This document shows positions 50,558 to 59,890 of a stretch of 64,000 bases of DNA, in pieces. Each line of letters opens with the position of its first letter. Positions within the stretch are counted from its first letter, which is position 1. This DNA is from Halostella limicola (lineage in GTDB: Archaea; Halobacteriota; Halobacteria; Halobacteriales; Natronoarchaeaceae), in assembly GCF_003675875.1 (NCBI RefSeq), contig NZ_RCDI01000001.1, positions 930,001-994,000 on the forward strand. The letters run 5' to 3'. The notes under the pieces are model-generated. The model saw only the letters and a list, made by a program, of their open reading frames with translations, made no database searches and was not told the origin of the DNA. The position numbers and the translations under genes are program-made.

Positions 50558-50944
50558 TCAGCCGTCGGAGAGTCGGATGCCGTCTTCGACGAGCCGCGCG
50601 TTCCGCTCGCGGTCGAGCTCGTCAGCGATGTCGTCGCGCTCGTAGAGCTGCTCTATCAGGTCCGCGTACAGGTTCCGCCAGGCGATGGCGTAGATGGGCG
50701 ACTGCCCCCACGCGCGCAGCTCCGGCACGAACTCGTCGAACGTCTCGGCGCGGGTTTCGAACCGCTCGACGGCGTCGGCGACGTACCCCGCCGCCTCGCG
50801 GTCGTCCTCGGCTGCCTCGATCGCGCGGTTGATCCGTCGTTCCCACCCTTCCACCGCTCGTTGCATGTCCTGTGCGGCGCTCTGTCCGTCATCGGGAAGC
50901 GAGTCGACGATCGGCTTCGGTACCGCGAGTGACACCTCGTCCAT
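50558..50944 (-). CDS. Hypothetical helical protein
   Basis: A 128-residue acidic, mostly helical protein (DMQRAVEGWERRINRAIEAA; DDREAAGYVADAVERFE), without signal, membrane or metal motifs. The ATG at 50944 has a minus-strand TATA candidate (GGGTTTTTGGG, about 50970-50980) at the expected distance. I do not recognise the family. Confidence 0.65.
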   Translation of the reverse strand: MDEVSLAVPKPIVDSLPDDGQSAAQDMQRAVEGWERRINRAIEAAEDDREAAGYVADAVERFETRAETFDEFVPELRAWGQSPIYAIAWRNLYADLIEQLYERDDIADELDRERNARLVEDGIRLSDG

Positions 50945-51261
50945 GCGGGTTCCTGCGTGCCGACGACCCAAAAACCCACTCGCCGGGGATCGCGGACCCC
51001 GGATGGTTCCGTCGACCGCGATAGCACCCGCGTCGGCGCGTCGTAATCGGAAATTTCCCTCATGCAGAGAGAGTAACTGCATCTTACAACTACCGGCTCC
51101 GATTGAACGAGGAATACAACGCCGTTGTGCGCGTTAGCAAGACTCACGCCTCGTCGCGACGGACATCACCCGATTCCGTCGGACGGTTCGCCACGAACCG
51201 GCGAAACTGGCCGCAACGGTATCACCGGTTTATGTACTATATCTGTGTAACTCGTAGCGTC

Positions 51262-51735
51262 GTGAAACCGCTCGAAGACGAGTCGATCGACCGGCTACGG
51301 GAACGCCCGGACGACGCCGACCCCGGCTCCGACCGGTGGCGGCGGGCGATGGCGCGGCGGGACCGCGCGACCGTCGAAGCGGTCTACTCCGCCGCCGACC
51401 AGCCCGACCTCCCCTGCGGCTGGAGCGCGCGGCCCGGTGGAGATGGGATCGGATTCGCGCGACACGCCGGCGAGCGCTACGTCGTGTCCGCGGAGCGGAC
51501 GCCGGACGGGGTCTGGTGTCTCCGCGCGGAGCAGTCCGCCGACGAGCAGACCTACGGCATCGAGGTCGGCGGCGCGCCGACGCGGGAGCGCGCGCTCCGC
51601 GGGCTGTTCGAGTGCATGGAACGGATCAACGCGGCGCTCGACGACGTGGGCCTCGACGGGCACGTCTGCCTCGCCGACGTCCTCGACGGCGTCTGTCGCT
51701 ACGAGGCGGGGCGGCTCGCCCACATCGTCCAGTAA
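51262..51735 (+). CDS. Hypothetical protein
   Basis: A 157-residue protein. The GTG at 51262 (MKPLEDESIDRL) is preferred over the ATG at 51232 because TTTATGTACTATA (51229-51241) is an evident TATA element about 27 nt before the GTG and would be transcribed only if the ATG were used. Sequence blocks: WSARPGGDGIGFARHAGERYVV and ALRGLFECMERINAALDD. No signal or membrane segment. It converges on arcS, with a 1-nt gap between the stops. Confidence 0.6.
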   Translation: MKPLEDESIDRLRERPDDADPGSDRWRRAMARRDRATVEAVYSAADQPDLPCGWSARPGGDGIGFARHAGERYVVSAERTPDGVWCLRAEQSADEQTYGIEVGGAPTRERALRGLFECMERINAALDDVGLDGHVCLADVLDGVCRYEAGRLAHIVQ

Positions 51736-51736
51736 C

Positions 51737-53551
51737 TCACTTCTCTTCGACGTGGCGGACCGAGCAGGCGATGCCGCGAGCGCTCTCAGCCATCTCCGGG
51801 CCGGTCATCTGCGCCCGGCCGACCGCGAACGCCGACGGCCCCTCGACGACCACCTCGTCGCCGACGCGCACGTCGTCGTCGGCGTCGACGACGCCCGGCG
51901 CGAGGACGCTCCCGTGCGGGACGAAGCCGTCTATCTCGACGCGCTTCGTCGCCGCGTCGCTCTCGACCCAGCGGCGCGCGCCGGCGAGGGTGAACGCGAG
52001 CACGCCGTACTGCGGCACCATCGCCGCGAGCTGCTCGCCGTCGGCGTCGTGGACGCGGAGCTTCGGGTAGCGGCTCTGCGTCGAGATGTCGCCGAAGAGG
52101 TCGTCGCCGGCGCCGTCGCCGAACTGGTAGTCCGCGATGGCGCGGACGGTGTTGTGCTCGCGCTCGCGCTTCGGGAACTTCAGCTCGCCCGACAGCGTCG
52201 AGGAGAGGTTGGCGAGCGACTCGGTCGTCGTCGGGTGGTCCTCGACGGTGTACTCGAAGTCGAGGCCGAGCGACTCCTCGACGCGCTCGCAGACGTCGCG
52301 GTAGCCCTCGTCCGGCACGTGCGCGACGACGCGGGGGTACTCGTTGCGTTCGAGGTAGCGCCGGAGGACGCTCGCGACGAACCCCTTCTCGTCCTCCGAC
52401 CACCGCCCGGTCACCACGGAGTCGTAGTGCTGGGCGGGGTAGGTGAGTTCGAGCTCCTGGGGTACGACGCCGATGGGCGAGGTCATCGACACCGTGTGCG
52501 CGCGGAACTGGACGGCGTCGTGGAACTGGCCGTGACTCTGGGACTCGCTGTAGGGCTTCGTCGCCGAGCACGGGACCAGCACCAACGGGTTGTCGAAGCG
52601 GTTGCGGTACCGCGAGGTGACGCGGTCGGCGAACCGCTGGATCTCGACGCGCCGGAGGGTGTCCTCCGTCGCGGCGGTGATCTCGCTGGTGCGGTAGACC
52701 GGTGCGCGCTCCTCGGCGTACTCCCACTGCTGGTCGAACTCGCGGAACGCGGCGGTGAGCCACTGCTCGTGGCGGGCCTGCCCCTCGACGTAGTCCCGCA
52801 GGCGGCCCGAACGGATCCGCTCGCGGACTCTGGCGAGTTCCGCCGCCAGCGCGTTGACGTTGTGCTCGGCGCAGTCGCCGCGGTCGAACGACTCGACGGA
52901 CTGCTGGCACGCCGGACAGGCGCAGGGGAGTTCGGTGAGGTCCTCCAGGAACGCCTCGCCGTCGCTGGTGAGGTACTTGCCCTGCGTCCCCTTGACGTAC
53001 GCCTTGTCCGGGTCGACGAGGTCGACGCCCGCGTAGACGAGCGTCGCGACGTTCGCCGGCGTGGCGACGCCCGGCAGGTAAAGCGCGCTGTCGGCGGGGA
53101 TCGCCTCGCGCAGGTCCACGATCGCCTCCCGGAACGCCGCTCCGTGGCCGACGAACCCGGGCGTGCCGGAGACGACGTAGGCGTCGGCCCCGAAGTCCTC
53201 GGCGGTGTCCGTCGTGACGACGACGGCGTTCGGGTAGTCGACCGCGGGGTAGTCGACGGCGAACGACTCCTGCACCTCGTCGGCGGTGCCGGAGGGGAAC
53301 GCGCGGTGCGGGAGGACGGTCAGCGTCGACTCGTCACCCTCGGGGAGTTCGCGCTCCTCGGGCCAGAGGCTCCCGGCGTCCCGGACGATCCGGTGGACGC
53401 GGGCGCTCGTCTCGTCGCGGTCCGCCCTCGCGTCCGCGGATCGTGGATCCGCGCTGTCGACCAGGGCCGGTGTCGTCACCGGATCCGAGAGGCGGAGTTC
53501 CGCCACTCGCGCGGCCCCGTCGCGCTCGTGGACCTCGAAGTAGTCGGTCAT
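51737..53551 (-). CDS. arcS: Archaeosine synthase ArcS
   Basis: A 604-residue protein related to tRNA-guanine transglycosylase. It has an N-terminal TGT-like domain that has lost the transglycosylase active site, a zinc cysteine cluster (CACPACQQSVE near the middle), the diagnostic PCSATKPYSESQSH motif whose Lys takes part in attaching lysine to preQ0-tRNA, and a C-terminal PUA domain (about 525-604). With RaSEA (34505-35575) it makes archaeosine at tRNA position 15. The ATG at 53551 fits the short intergenic distance. Confidence 0.92.
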   Translation of the reverse strand: MTDYFEVHERDGAARVAELRLSDPVTTPALVDSADPRSADARADRDETSARVHRIVRDAGSLWPEERELPEGDESTLTVLPHRAFPSGTADEVQESFAVDYPAVDYPNAVVVTTDTAEDFGADAYVVSGTPGFVGHGAAFREAIVDLREAIPADSALYLPGVATPANVATLVYAGVDLVDPDKAYVKGTQGKYLTSDGEAFLEDLTELPCACPACQQSVESFDRGDCAEHNVNALAAELARVRERIRSGRLRDYVEGQARHEQWLTAAFREFDQQWEYAEERAPVYRTSEITAATEDTLRRVEIQRFADRVTSRYRNRFDNPLVLVPCSATKPYSESQSHGQFHDAVQFRAHTVSMTSPIGVVPQELELTYPAQHYDSVVTGRWSEDEKGFVASVLRRYLERNEYPRVVAHVPDEGYRDVCERVEESLGLDFEYTVEDHPTTTESLANLSSTLSGELKFPKREREHNTVRAIADYQFGDGAGDDLFGDISTQSRYPKLRVHDADGEQLAAMVPQYGVLAFTLAGARRWVESDAATKRVEIDGFVPHGSVLAPGVVDADDDVRVGDEVVVEGPSAFAVGRAQMTGPEMAESARGIACSVRHVEEK

Positions 53552-53697
53552 ACGCGTCGAGAGTGGTCCCGCCGGAATGAGGGTGTCGTTACGGCGTCGC
53601 CGGCGCGACGACGCAAGTGCCCGAGGGTCGGGGGTTCGTGTGCTACTAATTACCACACCCTCACAAGGTTTTTTGAACCGCCGGCTGGCCTTGACTC

Positions 53698-55581
53698 ATG
53701 GATCAACTCGACACGGAGCGGGACGGCCGTCGCGCCCTCCTCGCCCTCGTCAGGCGATACGGCGACGGCTACCGCGTCCACCTCGCCGCCGGGATCTGCC
53801 TGACGGTGCTGACCGTGGCGGTGTCGCAGGTGATGCCGTACGTCCTCGGCGTCGCCATCGACGCGCTGTTCACGGGGGCGCAGCCGTACTCCATCCGGTT
53901 CCTGCCGGACGCGTGGATCCCCGCAGAGCGAACCGGCCAGTTCTGGTTCACCCTCGTCCTCATCGTCGCGCTGTCCGGCGCGGCGCTGCTTTTCGGCACT
54001 GCGGCGGACTTCCTCTGGGGCAACTTCGCCCAGCACATGCAACACGAGGTGCGCGTCGACGCTTACGAGGCGGCCCAGGAGCGCGATCTCTCGTTCTACG
54101 ACGACGTGCAGACCGGGGAGGTGATGAGCGTGCTGAACAACGACGTGAACAAGCTGGAGAACTTCTTCACCCAGATCGTCTCGATGGGCATCCGCGTGCT
54201 GGTGATGACCACCGGGATCGCCCTGTTCATGCTGTGGATCCACTACCAGCTCGCCGCCGTCGCGCTCGTCGTCCTCCCCGTCCTCTTCGGCGTCACGCGG
54301 CTGTTCGAGCGCCGCGTCTCGCCGAAGTACGAGGAGAAACGGTCCCGCGTCGGCAAGCTGAACGGCCGGCTGGAGAACAACGTCGGCGGCATCCAGACGA
54401 TCAAGTCCTACAGCACCGAGGACGAGGAGCGCGAGCGCGTCCGTGGCTCGTCGGCGGGCTACCGCGACATCGCCTGGAGCGCCTTCCTCGAACGCGTCGG
54501 GCTGATCGGGGCCATCTCCGGGCTGACCTCGGTGGGGTACGCCGTCACCTTCCTCGTCGGCGGCTACTGGGTGCTGTTCGGCCCGCCACTTTTCTTCACG
54601 GCGTCGCTGTCGGTCGGGACGCTCGTCACGTTCCTGCTGTACAGCAACCGGTTCCAGTTCCCGATGTACCAGTTCGCCGGCGTCCTCGACGGCTACCAGA
54701 ACGCCCGCGCCGCGGCGGCGCGGGTGGTCACGCTGCTGGAGGGCGAGAGCGACGTGCGAACGCGTCCGGACGCCGACGACCTCTCCGTGCGAGAGGGCCG
54801 CGTCGAGTACGACGGCGTCACGTTCAGCTACGAGGGGAACGAGGAGTCGGCGCTCGACGACGTCTCCTTCGAGGCCGAGCCGGGGTCGTTCGTCGGCCTC
54901 GTCGGCCCCACCGGCGCGGGCAAGTCGACGACGATGAAGCTCCTCCCGCGCCTGTACGACGCGGACGAGGGCGCCGTGCGGGTCGACGGGCAGGACGTGC
55001 GGGAGGTGACCCTCGACAGCCTGCGCGAGCGCGTCGGCTACGTCTCGCAGGAGCCGTACCTCTTTACGGGTACCGTCGCGGAGAACGTCGCCTACGGCCT
55101 CGACGCGACCCACGGGGAGGTCGTCGCCGCCGCGAAGAGCGCCGGCGCGCACGAGTTCGTCGTCGACCTCGACGACGGCTACGACACGGAGGTCGGCGAG
55201 CGCGGCGTGAAGCTCTCCGGCGGCCAGAAGCAGCGGGTCGCGCTGGCCCGCGCGCTCCTCAAGGACCCCGAGATACTCGTCCTCGACGAGGCGACCAGCC
55301 ACGTCGACAACGAGACGGAGGCGGTCATCCAGGAGCGCCTCGGCGACCTCACCGCCGACCGGACGACGTTCGCCATCGCCCACCGCCTCTCGACGGTGCG
55401 GGACGCCGACACCATCCTCGTGTTCGACGACGGCGAGATAGTCGAGCGCGGCAGCCACGAGGAGCTACTGGCCGCGGACGGCCTCTACGCTAACCTCTGG
55501 CGGGTACAGGTCGGCGACGTGGAGGAGCTGCCGGACTCGTTCCTCCAGCGAGCCCACGAGCGGATGCGGGCCGAAACGTAG
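53698..55581 (+). CDS. ABC exporter, fused permease and ATPase
   Basis: A 627-residue half-transporter. The N-terminal membrane domain has six helices (1-330), with the intracellular loop block DVQTGEVMSVLNNDVNKLE. The ATPase has Walker A GPTGAGKST (about 404-412), signature LSGGQKQRV (about 506) and Walker B ILVLDEATSHVD. As in MsbA and related exporters it must form a dimer. AAGGTTTTTTGAAC (53665-53678) is the TATA element, indicating leaderless expression. The cargo is unknown. Confidence 0.92.
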   Translation: MDQLDTERDGRRALLALVRRYGDGYRVHLAAGICLTVLTVAVSQVMPYVLGVAIDALFTGAQPYSIRFLPDAWIPAERTGQFWFTLVLIVALSGAALLFGTAADFLWGNFAQHMQHEVRVDAYEAAQERDLSFYDDVQTGEVMSVLNNDVNKLENFFTQIVSMGIRVLVMTTGIALFMLWIHYQLAAVALVVLPVLFGVTRLFERRVSPKYEEKRSRVGKLNGRLENNVGGIQTIKSYSTEDEERERVRGSSAGYRDIAWSAFLERVGLIGAISGLTSVGYAVTFLVGGYWVLFGPPLFFTASLSVGTLVTFLLYSNRFQFPMYQFAGVLDGYQNARAAAARVVTLLEGESDVRTRPDADDLSVREGRVEYDGVTFSYEGNEESALDDVSFEAEPGSFVGLVGPTGAGKSTTMKLLPRLYDADEGAVRVDGQDVREVTLDSLRERVGYVSQEPYLFTGTVAENVAYGLDATHGEVVAAAKSAGAHEFVVDLDDGYDTEVGERGVKLSGGQKQRVALARALLKDPEILVLDEATSHVDNETEAVIQERLGDLTADRTTFAIAHRLSTVRDADTILVFDDGEIVERGSHEELLAADGLYANLWRVQVGDVEELPDSFLQRAHERMRAET

Positions 55582-55618
55582 CTCCGTTCGACGCGCTCGC
55601 CGGCCGCGATCCGGCGAC

Positions 55619-57094
55619 CTACTGGCGCTCGGCCAGGTCGATCCGCTCGACGCCGTCGGGCAACCGGCGGACGACGTGGTCCGGCCAGTCGTAGTGGGCG
55701 ACGGTGACCGCCGTCTCGGGGTTCAGTTCGGCGAACCGCGCCACGGCCTCGGCGGCGGCGCGGCGGGCCTCGTCGTCGGCCCTGCTCGGCGTCTCCGCGG
55801 TCAGCGGGTACGTCTGGGCGAGTGCGGGCGGCACGGGGCCGAACGGCGGGACGAGCCGCCACGTCTCGTCGTAGCCGGTGACGTCCGCGCCCTCCGTGAG
55901 CAGCAGGTCGCCCGCCGGCGCGTCGATCCGGTCGAGGCGCTCGCGGTGGCGCAGCACCTCCGGCCGGCGCGCGCTCTCCGAGGAGACGTAGAAGAACGTG
56001 CCCTTGGAGGTGGGGTCCTCGCGCTCCAGTTGCTCGGCGTGGTCGAGCAGCGCGCGGTAGCCGTCGAGCATCGCCGGGTGGCCGCGGGCGCGGGTCTCGA
56101 CGAGTTCCAGCAGGTTCCCTGTCCGGATCGCCTGCTTGATCCGCCGGATCTCGGCGAACGTGACGTGGAGGTTGTGCGCGGCGAGTTCCTCCTCGCGGGC
56201 GTCGCGGCCCAGCGCCCGGACCTCGTCGGGGGTGTGCTCCGAGCACACCGGGCAGTTGCAGGGGAAGTAGTCGAGGTCGTCCAACTGCTGGGTGCCGCGC
56301 ACGGTGAGGTAGCGGTCGTCGCGCGCGTACAGCGCGTACGCGGCGGAGTCGAACAGGTCACAGCCCAGCGCGGCGGCGAGCGCGAACATCATGGGGTGGC
56401 CCGCGCCGAACAGGTGGACCGGCGCGTCCGCCGAGAGGCCGCGCTTCGCGGCGGCGACCACGTCGACCATGTCGTCGAACCGGTAGTCGTTCATCATCGG
56501 TACGACCGCGCCGACCGGGAACACGTCGAGCGACGAGGCGTCGGCCGTTCGGGCCGCCTCCTCGCGCAGGTCGGGGTACGTCGACCCCTGCACCGGCGCG
56601 GTGACGAGCATGTCGCCCGTGTCGATCGTCTCGGCCTCGGCGATGCGCTCCTCGGTCGTCTCCAGGTCGATCTCGGCGGTCTCGCGCGACGCGTCGGGCG
56701 GCGTCGGGATGTCCACCGGCGTCCCGATGTCCGAGCCGATGTCGCGCTGGAACTCCAGGATCTCGGGCGGCGTCACGTCGATCTCGCCGTACACCGACAG
56801 CTGGAACGACCCCGAGTCCGTCATGATCGCGCCGTCGAAGTCGAGCAGTTCGTGGAGGCCCTCCGACAGCGCCCGCTCGCGCAGCGACTCGTTGCCGTGG
56901 ATGATGTAGGAGTTGGTGATGAGGATCTCCGCGCCGAACTCGTCGGCGAGCCGCGACGGGCTGATCGTCTCCAGGTTGGGGTTTATCACCGGCAGCAGCG
57001 CCGGCGTCTCGACGGTCACCCCCGCCCGGGGGACGGTCAGCTCCCCGATGCGGCCCGCGACGTCCGCGTCGCGGAGTTCGAAGTGGTCGCGCAT
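55619..57094 (-). CDS. tgtA: Archaeal tRNA-guanine(15) transglycosylase TgtA
   Basis: A 491-residue enzyme that swaps guanine-15 of archaeal tRNA for preQ0, the first step of archaeosine synthesis. The active-site Asp is D93 in [10 protein letters not shown]. The zinc cysteines are CNCPVC (near 225). The C-terminal domains follow in the usual archaeal order, ending [16 protein letters not shown]. The ATG at 57094 is about 27 nt downstream of ATCCTTACCC (57121-57130, minus). Confidence 0.94.
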   Translation of the reverse strand: MRDHFELRDADVAGRIGELTVPRAGVTVETPALLPVINPNLETISPSRLADEFGAEILITNSYIIHGNESLRERALSEGLHELLDFDGAIMTDSGSFQLSVYGEIDVTPPEILEFQRDIGSDIGTPVDIPTPPDASRETAEIDLETTEERIAEAETIDTGDMLVTAPVQGSTYPDLREEAARTADASSLDVFPVGAVVPMMNDYRFDDMVDVVAAAKRGLSADAPVHLFGAGHPMMFALAAALGCDLFDSAAYALYARDDRYLTVRGTQQLDDLDYFPCNCPVCSEHTPDEVRALGRDAREEELAAHNLHVTFAEIRRIKQAIRTGNLLELVETRARGHPAMLDGYRALLDHAEQLEREDPTSKGTFFYVSSESARRPEVLRHRERLDRIDAPAGDLLLTEGADVTGYDETWRLVPPFGPVPPALAQTYPLTAETPSRADDEARRAAAEAVARFAELNPETAVTVAHYDWPDHVVRRLPDGVERIDLAERQ

Positions 57095-57172
57095 TGACTC
57101 GTCGTAGCCCGGGCGCGTGGGTAAGGATTCCGTTCTGTACGGGCGCACCGCTCGGAGCGGCGTTAGAGCCGT

Positions 57173-57757
57173 TCACTCGAACAGCGCGTAGTACATGACG
57201 CCGAGCGCGGTCCGGCCGTCGCGGATCTCGTTCTCGCGGACGGCCGCCAGCAGCGAGTCGAACGGCGTCGTGTCGACCCGGATGGTCTCGTTGTCGTCGA
57301 GGTCCTGCTCGCCGGTCGCCGTGCAGTCGCGGGCGACGAAGTAGTGGAAGACGGCGTCGGAGAAGCCGTTCGCCGGTTCGACGGTAACGAGGTGCTCGAC
57401 GGCGTCGGCCTCGTACCCCGTCTCCTCGGTCAGTTCGCGGCGGACGGCCGCGGGCAGGTCGTCGTCGTTCTGTTCCAGACCGCCGGCGGGGAGCGCGCGG
57501 TTGACGCGGTCGACCGCCTGTCGCCACTCCTCGATGACGACGACGTCGCCCTCGGGGGTGAACGGGAGGACGACGACGCTCTCGCCCTCGGAGAGGTAGT
57601 CGAAGTCTGTCTCGGTGCCGTCCGGGAGGCGCACGTCCTCCTGCACGACGTCGAAGCCGGGACAGGTGTAGGCGACGCGGGAGTCCAGTGTCTGCCACGC
57701 GAGGCCGTCGCTCGCGGTCGGGTCGTTCGCAGCGGGGTCTACGGCGTCGTCGGGCAT
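57173..57757 (-). CDS. Nudix hydrolase (ADP-ribose pyrophosphatase-like)
   Basis: A 194-residue Nudix enzyme. The Nudix box region GLEQNDDDLPAAVRRELTEE has the REL-x-EE-x-G core, but the first conserved Glu (G-x5-E) is Asp. Preceding sequence (FDVVQEDVRLPDG; VVVIEEWRQAVDR) is like the ADP-ribose/GDP-mannose pyrophosphatase group. The ATG at 57757 is in a short intergenic region. It probably cleans nucleoside diphosphate sugars; the substrate is not fixed by the sequence. Confidence 0.88.
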   Translation of the reverse strand: MPDDAVDPAANDPTASDGLAWQTLDSRVAYTCPGFDVVQEDVRLPDGTETDFDYLSEGESVVVLPFTPEGDVVVIEEWRQAVDRVNRALPAGGLEQNDDDLPAAVRRELTEETGYEADAVEHLVTVEPANGFSDAVFHYFVARDCTATGEQDLDDNETIRVDTTPFDSLLAAVRENEIRDGRTALGVMYYALFE

Positions 57758-57939
57758 GCTCGGCGGTACGGCGACGGCCCGCAAAAGCGCGCCGGACCGG
57801 CGTCGGGACGAGGCGTCGCCCGGTTCGCCCCGGTCGGTTCGGGCGGTTCAGCCGTCACGCCGGTGATTTCGCGTAGTGTGACAACTCCTACCAGTGAAAC
57901 ACCAATAATAATTATATTGGTCGAGGAAAGAGTTCCAGT
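57758..57939. promoter_or_regulatory. Promoter of the 40-residue zinc ribbon gene
   Basis: AATTATATT (57910-57918) is a strong TATA element about 25 nt before the ATG at 57940. It lies inside a perfect 6-bp inverted repeat, CCAATA (57902-57907) / TATTGG (57915-57920). The Nudix gene diverges from the same region; no clear TATA is seen for it. Confidence 0.6.
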
Positions 57940-58062
57940 ATGCTCCCGAGATGCTCGAACTGCGGGTCCCTCATGCGCCTGCAGGACGAGTCGTCCCGGC
58001 TGTTCCAGTACAGGTGCGCCACCTGCCACTCGAAGCTGACCGAACACAAGTCCGGCCGCTAG
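57940..58062 (+). CDS. 40-residue zinc-ribbon protein
   Basis: The ATG at 57940 opens a 40-codon frame with two C-x2-C pairs (CSNC, residues 5-8, and CATC, residues 26-29), a treble-clef or ribbon that would bind one zinc ion. It sits directly after a strong TATA box. Its TAG and the TAG of the ABC-2 permease on the other strand share the CTAG tetranucleotide (58059-58062). It is likely to be a nucleic-acid- or protein-binding microprotein; no name can be given. Confidence 0.75.
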   Translation: MLPRCSNCGSLMRLQDESSRLFQYRCATCHSKLTEHKSGR

Positions 58063-58829
58063 TCGGTGAGCCCGTAGCCTCTTTTGAACAGCGCCACGTC
58101 GACCAGCACCACGGCCAGCGTCAGCGCCGAGAGCACGGCCAGCGCGACGTTGTGGTCGATGTCCGAGTACGCGAGGAAGCCGTAGCGGACGCCGTTGACC
58201 ATGTACACCATCGGGTTCAGTAGCGACAGCGTCCGGTAGATCGGCGGCAGGATATCCAGCGAGTAGAACACGCCGCCGAAGAACACGAGCGGCCGGACGA
58301 TGAACTGATTCATGACGGTGAGGTAGTCGAAGTCCTCGGCCCAGAGGCCCCCCACGACGCCGAGGCTGGCGAACAGCACGGAGATGACGACGAGGAAGGC
58401 GACGAGGTAGAACGGCTTCGCGACGCCGACCGGTTCGAACGCCCAGCCGACGAGCGCGATGATGACGCCGACGACGAGCCCGCGGAGCGCGCTCGCCCCG
58501 ATGTACGCGAGCACCATCTCCGTGTACGACATCGGCGAGGTGAGCGTCTCGTGGATGTACTCGTTCCACCGCCCGTGGAAGATCGAGAACGAGGCGTTCT
58601 CGAACGCGTTCGAGATCGCGCCCAGCACGATGAGTCCGGGCAGGATGAACACGATGTAGTCGAACCCCTGGATCTTGTCGATCCGGTCGCCGAGGATGAC
58701 GCCGAACACCGAGAAGTACAGCACGTTGGTGATAAGCGGCGGGAGGAAGGTGTTCGAGGGGCGGCGGACGTACCGCAGTATCTCCCGCTTCACGAGCGCC
58801 CGCGTGCTCACCGACAGGAGGCGGGTCAC
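58059..58829 (-). CDS. ABC-2 type transporter permease
   Basis: A 256-residue permease with six predicted membrane helices. The ABC-2 pattern includes FHGRWNEYIHETLTSPMSYTE and NPMVYMVNGVRYGFL. Together with the ATPase encoded just upstream (58826-59782, 4-nt overlap) it should form a drug, lipid or polysaccharide exporter. Its stop codon overlaps that of the convergent 40-residue gene. Confidence 0.9.
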   Translation of the reverse strand: MTRLLSVSTRALVKREILRYVRRPSNTFLPPLITNVLYFSVFGVILGDRIDKIQGFDYIVFILPGLIVLGAISNAFENASFSIFHGRWNEYIHETLTSPMSYTEMVLAYIGASALRGLVVGVIIALVGWAFEPVGVAKPFYLVAFLVVISVLFASLGVVGGLWAEDFDYLTVMNQFIVRPLVFFGGVFYSLDILPPIYRTLSLLNPMVYMVNGVRYGFLAYSDIDHNVALAVLSALTLAVVLVDVALFKRGYGLTD

Positions 58830-59782
58830 GCTTCGGCACCTCCCGCGTCGCCGTCGCGTCGGCCGTCGTCGTTCGTCAGTTCCACGAACACCTCTTCGAG
58901 CGAGGTACGGGTGATCTCGAGATCGACGATCTCGTGGCCGCGGGCCTCCAGTTCGTTCAGCACCTGCGGGGCGGCGCGACCGCCCTGCTTCGCCTTCACG
59001 GCGAGGCGGCCCTCCTCGAACGCGACGCTCTCGACGCGCTCCACGTGGTCTAACGCGGGCGGCGCGGTCGGCATCTCCTGCAGTCGGACGTAGATGGTGT
59101 CGGTCCCGCGCCCCATCAGGTCGTCGGGGCTCGCGACCTCAAGCTTCCGCCCCTCGTTGATGATCGCGACGCGGTCGCAGAGGCGCTCGGCCTCCTCGAT
59201 GTAGTGCGTCGTGAGCAGGACGGTGGTACCCTCCTCGTTGAGCTCTTGGACGATCTCCCAGAGGTCGTGGCGGAGCTGCACGTCGACGCCCGCGGTCGGT
59301 TCGTCGAGGATGAGCAGGTCGGGGTCGGTGACAAGCGCCCGGGCCAGCAGGAGGCGGCGCTTCATGCCGCCGGAGAGCCAGTCGAAGCGCTCGTCGCGCT
59401 TGTCGTAGATACCGACCTTCTTCAGCACCTCGTCGGCGCGGCGCTCGGCCTCCTCCTCGGGGATGCCGTGGTAGCCGGCCTTGTGTTGCAACACTTCCCG
59501 GATCGGGAAGAACCGGTCGACGTTGTACTCCTGCGGCGCGAGGCCGATGGCGTCTCTCGCCTGCCGGTAGTCGTCGACCACGTCGTGGCCGAACACGCGC
59601 GCCTCGCCGGAGGTCTTGCGGACCAGACCGACCAGCGTCTCGATGAACGTCGTCTTCCCGGCGCCGTTCGGCCCGAGCAGGCCGAAGAACTCGCCGTCCT
59701 CGACCGTGATGTCGAGGCCGTCGAGCGCCCGGAGGTCGCCGTACTCCTTCACTAAGTCCCGCGTCTCGATCGCGCGTGGCAT
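58826..59782 (-). CDS. ABC transporter ATPase (drug/lipid export type)
   Basis: A 318-residue ATPase. Walker A is GPNGAGKTT (about 36-44), the signature LSGGMKRRL and Walker B LLILDEPTAGVDV. A C-terminal domain of about 85 residues (EMPTAPPALDHVERVESVAF) resembles the DrrA-type regulatory extension. The permease follows with a 4-nt overlap. Confidence 0.92.
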   Translation of the reverse strand: MPRAIETRDLVKEYGDLRALDGLDITVEDGEFFGLLGPNGAGKTTFIETLVGLVRKTSGEARVFGHDVVDDYRQARDAIGLAPQEYNVDRFFPIREVLQHKAGYHGIPEEEAERRADEVLKKVGIYDKRDERFDWLSGGMKRRLLLARALVTDPDLLILDEPTAGVDVQLRHDLWEIVQELNEEGTTVLLTTHYIEEAERLCDRVAIINEGRKLEVASPDDLMGRGTDTIYVRLQEMPTAPPALDHVERVESVAFEEGRLAVKAKQGGRAAPQVLNELEARGHEIVDLEITRTSLEEVFVELTNDDGRRDGDAGGAEA

Positions 59783-59890
59783 CTACCGATCTGTCGCCGC
59801 TTCGCGGGCTAAAGGGCGTCGAAGCGGCGGCGCGCAACCGGAAAGAACGGCCGCATCGATCCCCTGTCGCCGGCGCGCAGTCCCGCCGGC

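Noticed and set aside
57854-57882. GTCAC/GTGAC inverted repeat upstream of the zinc-ribbon gene
   Set aside because: Only 5 bp with a 19-nt spacer; expected by chance. The CCAATA/TATTGG repeat next to it is better placed.
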